This document shows positions 33,910 to 37,856 of a stretch of DNA of 37,856 nucleotides, in pieces. The notes under the pieces were generated by a model. That model had not been told where the DNA came from. It searched no databases and worked only from the letters and a program-made list of their open reading frames with translations. The translations under genes were made by a program, and so were the position numbers. Origin of the DNA: Candidatus Parabeggiatoa sp. nov. 2 (GTDB lineage: Bacteria; Pseudomonadota; Gammaproteobacteria; Beggiatoales; Beggiatoaceae); NCBI GenBank assembly GCA_002085445.1, contig NBMI01000042.1, positions 1-37,856 on the forward strand. The letters are read 5' to 3'. Numbering within the stretch: position 1 is the stretch's first letter; each line of letters begins with the position of its first letter.

Positions 33910-34293
33910 ATGCCTGAAAACCGACGATTTTACCGACATCCCGCTCACGTACCGATTGAAGTCTGGCAAGAGAGAGAATCTACACATCATTTGGATCAGT
34001 TGAATAATGTGAGTTTGGGAGGAGTGGCGTTTGAATCTGATACCTGTTGGAAACCGGGATCAATCATTACTTTCCGCGTACTGCTCAACCCGCCCTGTGA
34101 TTTCACTGGCAAAGTAGTCTGGTGCCGTAAACATGACGAACACTTTGAGGTGGGGGTTCAATTTCTGGAAAAAAATAGTGCTACCAAAGAGAAGTTGGTA
34201 GACGACGTGTGTCAATTTGAGATATATAAAAAAATCTGGTTGAGGCTTTTAGAGGATTTATATGAGTCGCAGCTGGAATACAGCATCGTATGA
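33910..34293 (+). CDS. PilZ-domain protein, copy 2
   Basis: 127 residues, paralogous to 31402-31812. ENRRFYRHP supplies the RxxxR motif. The second motif reads NVSLGG, with N in place of D, which is allowed in the family. GKVVWCRKHDEHFEVGVQFL matches the end of the domain. AAAGGAGG lies about 9 nt before the ATG, and the 5' leader from TTAGCTTATAATTAA onward matches copy 1, showing that the duplication included the ribosome-binding site. The iscB element was inserted 52 nt upstream, between this gene and the remains of the phosphatase copy, so it has probably lost its original promoter. Confidence 0.92.
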   Translation: MPENRRFYRHPAHVPIEVWQERESTHHLDQLNNVSLGGVAFESDTCWKPGSIITFRVLLNPPCDFTGKVVWCRKHDEHFEVGVQFLEKNSATKEKLVDDVCQFEIYKKIWLRLLEDLYESQLEYSIV

Positions 34294-35144
34294 AATCTGT
34301 CCTTACAACACGGGCTACCAAGTAGCCCACCGCGAGTTCTCATCCTTATACACAAGTCTTTAGAAGACCAACTAATGGCTTGATTTTTATTGTCAATTCT
34401 CCCTTTGCCCTTATCCATGACATCTGTTGATTGATAGTTGTTGCTATACTGCACATAAGTTACGCTTTTTTGAATGCATTCACCTGCTACTTGATATGTG
34501 AGCAAATGTGATCGCTCACGGTTCAATTCACGTATCGGGAAAGCAGGTTCTTATGGTTTTTTCCATTCGGCTAAACCTTAAGGATAAGCGAAGCGAGAGG
34601 TTCCGCAAAGATAAGGTTTTTGCATACAAGCGCCCCCCCTTTAATTCGCAGCACAGATCAGCTTTGAGATTATCGAGTGAAACGGGGTGTTTTTACAGAT
34701 GTGTTTGAAATTGAAGGGATTAACGGGAAAAAATGGCCCTTGGATTTTCCAAAAAGTCGCAACAACTCTTATGATAACACTCGTCTTTATTTTTGGAGAT
34801 TGCGCTATCCATTAACCTATACGGAACTTAACGAAAAATCCGTGAAAATGACATCAAACCCAGCTTATCAAATTCATAGTAAAATTATCCACTTATAACC
34901 TCTTCATTTTTCATTTTTCATTTTTCATTTTTCATTAGTATACGCTTGCCTCAATGCCATGTCGTGTAGGGGCAATCCCTTGTGGTTGCCCTACAAACCG
35001 TCATGTCGTGTAGGGGCAATCCTTTATGGTTGCCCGAACGAAATGGTTGCCCGAACGAAATGGTTGCCCGAACGAAATGGTTGCCCGAACGACTGGGGCT
35101 GACTTTAAAACCTCTATTAGCCCCTTCGGTATGTATTATTAAAG
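34294..35144. other. Intergenic region before lutB
   Basis: No supportable gene. A short frame at 34677-34898 (+) has no ribosome-binding site or known domain; I leave it uncalled. CATTTTT heptamers run over about 34905-34937. Four tandem GGTTGCCCGAACGAAAT units lie at 35030-35095, and a TGTCGTGTAGGGGCAATCC unit is doubled at about 34962 and 35005. From 35095 the sequence matches the repeat family at about 14950-15090 (GGGGCTGACTTTAAAA, TTAGCCCCTTCGGTATG). Confidence 0.6.
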
Positions 35145-35166
35145 CCAAGGGCAACGCCCTTGGAGG
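35145..35166 (+). promoter_or_regulatory. Repeat-derived hairpin overlapping the lutB ribosome-binding site
   Basis: CCAAGGGC (35145-35152), loop AAC, GCCCTTGG (35156-35163) is a perfect 8-bp stem. Its last GG forms the first two bases of the GGAGG (35162-35166) that precedes the GTG start at 35178. The hairpin is a copy of the dispersed unit at 14885 and 15072. It could hide part of the Shine-Dalgarno or merely be a passenger. Confidence 0.55.
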
Positions 35167-35177
35167 TTTTTCAAAAA

Positions 35178-36614
35178 GTGAGTCGACAAACCGTGAAATC
35201 CACCGCCCATGCCTTTAAATCGCAAGCCACTAAAGCCCTCAAAAATGCCAGTTTGCAAAAAGCGCTTGCGAGAACTAAAAGTCATTTTATTGATAAACGT
35301 CGCGAAGCTGTTAAGGCCTTGCCAGAGTTTGACACCCTGCGACAATGCGCCCGTGAGATTAAAGAAGACACATTAGCACATTTAGATTTTTATTTAGAAC
35401 ACTTTGAAAAACAAGTCGTTGCCAGCGGCGGCCAACTACACTGGGCCGATACGCCGCAAGCGGCCTGTGAACACATTGTCTCGATTTGCCAAACCGCTAA
35501 AGCGCAGCGTGTGACTAAAGGCAAATCCATGATTAGCGAAGAAATTGCCCTCAATAGCGCCCTAGAAAAAGCCGGCTTTGAAGTAATAGAAACCGATTTA
35601 GGGGAATATATCATTCAACTCGCCAAAGAACCGCCTAGCCATATTATTGCCCCGGCCGTACATAAAACCCGTGAACAAGTGGCTGATTTATTCCATCAAC
35701 ATCATCAAAAAGAGGGCCTTACAAAACGCCTAACCGATATTCCTGGTTTAGTCAATGAGGCGCGTCAAGTATTGCGCGCTAAGTTTTTGAGTGCCGATGT
35801 TGGCATTACTGGCGCGAATTTTCTCATTGCTCAAACCGGCTCAACCGTTATTGTTACTAATGAGGGCAATGGCGATTTAACCAATACGTTGCCGCGTGTG
35901 CATATCGTGGTAGCGAGTATAGAAAAAGTTGTGCCTACCTTGGAAGATGCCACGACATTGCTGCGATTGCTGGCACGGAGCGCAACCGGGCAGGAAATCA
36001 CGTCTTATACCACCTTCTCTACGGGGCCGCGCCGTCAAAACGATTTGGACGGCCCTGAGGCATTCCATGTCGTGCTAGTTGATAATGGGCGCTCAGAAAT
36101 GCTCGGCAATGAATTTCACGACATGTTGCGCTGCATCCGCTGTGGCGCGTGTTTAAATCACTGCCCCGTCTATGGCGCGGTGGGCGGACATGCTTATGGG
36201 TGGGTTTATCCCGGCCCAATGGGGGCCGTGTTGACACCGCTCATGCTCGGCCTAAAAGAGGCGAGGAATTTGCCCAATGCGTCAACTTTATGTGGGCGCT
36301 GCGAAGAAGTGTGCCCAATGCAAATTCCTTTGCCCAAACTGTTGCGCCACCACCGCGTTAGAGAATATCAAACTAAACTGTCTCCCGCCCGTGGCCGTTG
36401 GGCCTTAAAGTTATGGGCCTTTTTTGCCAAACGTCCACGCCTTTATCACCGCTTTGCGGCCATGAAAATACGTTTTTTAGGCAAATTAGCTAATCGTCGG
36501 GGAAGGTTTCGCTATTTACCATTTGCCGGTGGTTGGACGAAAGCCCGTGATATGCCAGCGCCGCAAGGCGAAACTTTTATGGAAGCTTGGAAAAAACAGT
36601 CAAAGAAAAATTAA
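35178..36614 (+). CDS. lutB: Lactate utilization iron-sulfur protein LutB
   Basis: 478 residues from GTG at 35178, which follows GGAGG by 11 bases; a TTG at 35160 lies before the Shine-Dalgarno. LutB is the iron-sulfur subunit of the LutABC L-lactate oxidation complex (lactate to pyruvate). The LUD-type domain covers about 60-310 (GKSMISEEIALNSALE, LSADVGITGANFLIAQTGS, VTNEGNGD). Two [4Fe-4S] sites: CIRCGACLNHCPVY with C319, C322, C325, C329, and LCGRCEEVCPMQIP with C372, C375, C379. The C-terminus is the usual basic tail. lutC follows after 404 nt on the same strand. lutA is not in the window and may lie beyond the right edge or elsewhere. Confidence 0.95.
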   Translation: MSRQTVKSTAHAFKSQATKALKNASLQKALARTKSHFIDKRREAVKALPEFDTLRQCAREIKEDTLAHLDFYLEHFEKQVVASGGQLHWADTPQAACEHIVSICQTAKAQRVTKGKSMISEEIALNSALEKAGFEVIETDLGEYIIQLAKEPPSHIIAPAVHKTREQVADLFHQHHQKEGLTKRLTDIPGLVNEARQVLRAKFLSADVGITGANFLIAQTGSTVIVTNEGNGDLTNTLPRVHIVVASIEKVVPTLEDATTLLRLLARSATGQEITSYTTFSTGPRRQNDLDGPEAFHVVLVDNGRSEMLGNEFHDMLRCIRCGACLNHCPVYGAVGGHAYGWVYPGPMGAVLTPLMLGLKEARNLPNASTLCGRCEEVCPMQIPLPKLLRHHRVREYQTKLSPARGRWALKLWAFFAKRPRLYHRFAAMKIRFLGKLANRRGRFRYLPFAGGWTKARDMPAPQGETFMEAWKKQSKKN

Positions 36615-37018
36615 GGCAAGGAGTGCAAGCCTTCATTAAGTCCGGAGTCCAAGATTTATCTTGGAAGTCAATTAAGTCCGGAGTCCAAGATTTATCTTGG
36701 AAGTCGATTTCGTTTCATGCTGGTTTCGTGTCTTTTAAATTGTGAATTGTGAACCTTCGGTCTTTGAGCTAATTGTGAACCTTCGGCCCTTGAGCTAATG
36801 AAAAACCCGTACACATATCTTGCATGAATTAATTTCGGCTAAAAAAGCTCAAACTCAACACCCTAGCTTAGGGGTTATTTTTATGAAAATCTATAATTCA
36901 AGATTCTCAATGACGTCCAAGATAAATCTTGGACTCCTCCCCAAATAGTGACGAAAAGCCGACGTTTTTTTAATTAAAGCGTAAGTTTGGACAAATATTG
37001 AGGGTTATATATAATCTG
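36615..37018. repeat. Spacer between lutB and lutC with palindromic repeats
   Basis: GGAGTCCAAGATTTATCTTG occurs twice in tandem (about 36644 and 36680), and TCCAAGATAAATCTTGGA again at about 36918-36936. A second tandem unit, TTGTGAACCTTCGG, is at 36744 and 36773. CCCTA-GCT-TAGGG followed by TTATTTTT (36861-36881) is a weak terminator-like hairpin. No gene was found, so lutB and lutC are joined by an unusually long, repeat-filled gap. Confidence 0.7.
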
Positions 37019-37717
37019 ATGAATCAAGCACGTAACACGATTTTTAATAACATCCACAAATCATTAGGCCGTAATGAATTAGACGAAGACACGCTCAAAA
37101 CATTAAAAGAGCGTTTAGCCAACCCGAAAGTGCATGAGCTGCCCTACTTAGGAACCGGTTTAATTGATAGATTTATCAATCAGTTGAAAAAAGTCGCCGG
37201 CACATTAGAATCCATTCCTAATGCCAAGGATATTCCTTTTGCCGTTTTAGAATTTTTGCAAAAGCACAACTTACCCCAAGAAATCGTGGTGGACACTCGT
37301 TTGAAAGAGTTACCTTGGCCGAATCAATTGCGTCCCGTTTACCGCGCCGCGGAAGCAAAAGATGTCGTCAGTGTGAGTAAAGCGTTTGCGGGAATTGTTG
37401 AAACGGGTAGCCTTGTATTGTTGTCTAGTCCTGACAGCCCTACCACGCTGAATTTTTTACCTGATAATCATATTGTGGTTTTGTACAAAGATGATATGGT
37501 GACACATATTGAAAAGGTTTGGACACGTCTGCGTACACGGCCAATGCCGCGTACCGTAAATATCATCACCGGCCCTTCGCGCACGGCCGATATTGAGCAG
37601 ACAATTCAATTGGGAGCGCATGGGCCTCGACGGCTGCATATTATTTTTGTGAAGCAACCTTGGTATTTATTAGACGGAGCGAAAACATCAGTTAACCCTC
37701 CCATATCCGCTCTTTAA
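37019..37717 (+). CDS. lutC: Lactate utilization protein LutC
   Basis: 232 residues from the ATG at 37019 (MNQARNTIFNNIHKSLGR); an upstream TTG frame would add seven residues with no support. It is the LUD-domain subunit of LutABC. Typical motifs: VSVSKAFAGIVETGSLVLLS, LNFLPDNHIVVL, ITGPSRTADIEQTIQLGAHG and PRRLHIIFV. GAGGG lies about 13 nt upstream, farther than usual. With lutB it points to L-lactate use as an organic donor, compatible with mixotrophic sulfur bacteria. The C-terminal tail after the HIIFV strand (KQPWYLLDGAKTSVNPPISAL) is longer than in many relatives. Confidence 0.93.
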   Translation: MNQARNTIFNNIHKSLGRNELDEDTLKTLKERLANPKVHELPYLGTGLIDRFINQLKKVAGTLESIPNAKDIPFAVLEFLQKHNLPQEIVVDTRLKELPWPNQLRPVYRAAEAKDVVSVSKAFAGIVETGSLVLLSSPDSPTTLNFLPDNHIVVLYKDDMVTHIEKVWTRLRTRPMPRTVNIITGPSRTADIEQTIQLGAHGPRRLHIIFVKQPWYLLDGAKTSVNPPISAL

Positions 37718-37856
37718 AAAAATAGGCAAAAGGTCGGCCGCGTGATTTGTTTCGTTTATTCTGCACAAATTCCCAAAGGAACTGTCACCTAGGAAAAGAG
37801 TAGACTGAACGCAGGAATAATCGGAAACTTCGTTATATCGCTCCGCTCGGAACGAA
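37718..37856. other. Window end, no gene seen
   Basis: There is no coding region or clear terminator. The last bases contain an imperfect TTCGTTATATCGCTCCGC palindrome-like stretch. Confidence 0.5.

Noticed and set aside
34212..34526. Minus-strand frame of 104 codons overlapping the end of PilZ copy 2
   Set aside because: No domain or ribosome-binding site; it overlaps a secure gene on the other strand.
34677..34898. 73-codon plus-strand frame
   Set aside because: Plausible composition, but no start signal, no family and a short length; not enough to call.

Overview
The window looks like a chromosomal segment of a large filamentous or vacuolate sulfur bacterium (Gammaproteobacteria, Beggiatoaceae/Thiotrichales; inferred). 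The evidence is a TusA/DsrE2 sulfur-carrier pair, siroheme synthase, a polyhydroxybutyrate (PHB) gene pair, c-di-GMP proteins, a moderately low GC content, and intergenic DNA packed with short tandem and palindromic repeats. These include the heptamer TAACTGA, which is known to be abundant between genes of marine Beggiatoaceae. No rRNA, tRNA or CRISPR array was found.

Layout: 1-1000 is a repeat block. 999-3880 (-) encodes a large protein of unknown family with a frameshift near its 3' end. 4700-7603 (-) encodes a membrane-anchored NACHT NTPase with a formylglycine-generating-enzyme-like (FGE-like) domain; convergent repeat arrays separate it from the unknown gene. 7.6-8.9 kb holds nested repeats, including a palindromic MITE-like element. 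8944-10620 (-) is a secreted Sel1-repeat protein with a duplicated C-terminal domain. A small HExxH protein (+) and cysG (-) then converge on a double hairpin. 13.75-14.77 kb carries an IscB-type omegaRNA with no iscB gene, directly followed by tusA and dsrE2. 15.65-18.78 kb holds phaA and phaB, split by a MITE and a decayed TnpB gene. 19.0-21.8 kb encodes a receiver-only response regulator and a REC-GGDEF-EAL protein. 22.0-25.8 kb encodes a secreted purple-acid-phosphatase-like enzyme and a DUF4419 protein. 25.8-28.6 kb holds rsmD (-) among long repeats. 28.7-30.4 kb holds rpiA (-) and a frameshifted fabI (-). 30.7-34.3 kb holds a membrane dual-specificity-type phosphatase, two PilZ proteins from a local duplication, and an intact IscB element inserted in the second copy. 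35.2-37.7 kb holds lutB and lutC for lactate oxidation.

The most interesting system is the IscB/omegaRNA pair. A complete iscB (32332-33618, -) with all RuvC and HNH catalytic residues is preceded by a leader of about 240 nt. A second, diverged but structure-preserving copy of that leader lies about 20 kb away at 13752-13996 and ends at the ATGCAA that would begin iscB. It is followed 41 nt later by tusA instead. Because the iscB element sits in a duplicated phosphatase-PilZ segment, the intact paralogous segment at 31.3 kb serves as the empty site. It fixes the element borders and predicts the guide.

Several genes are touched by repeats. The last codons and stop of rpiA lie in a GGCGCTTTAGCGCC-type repeat. 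The lutB ribosome-binding site overlaps a repeat-derived hairpin. The stop of the large unknown gene (after frame correction) lies in another repeat.
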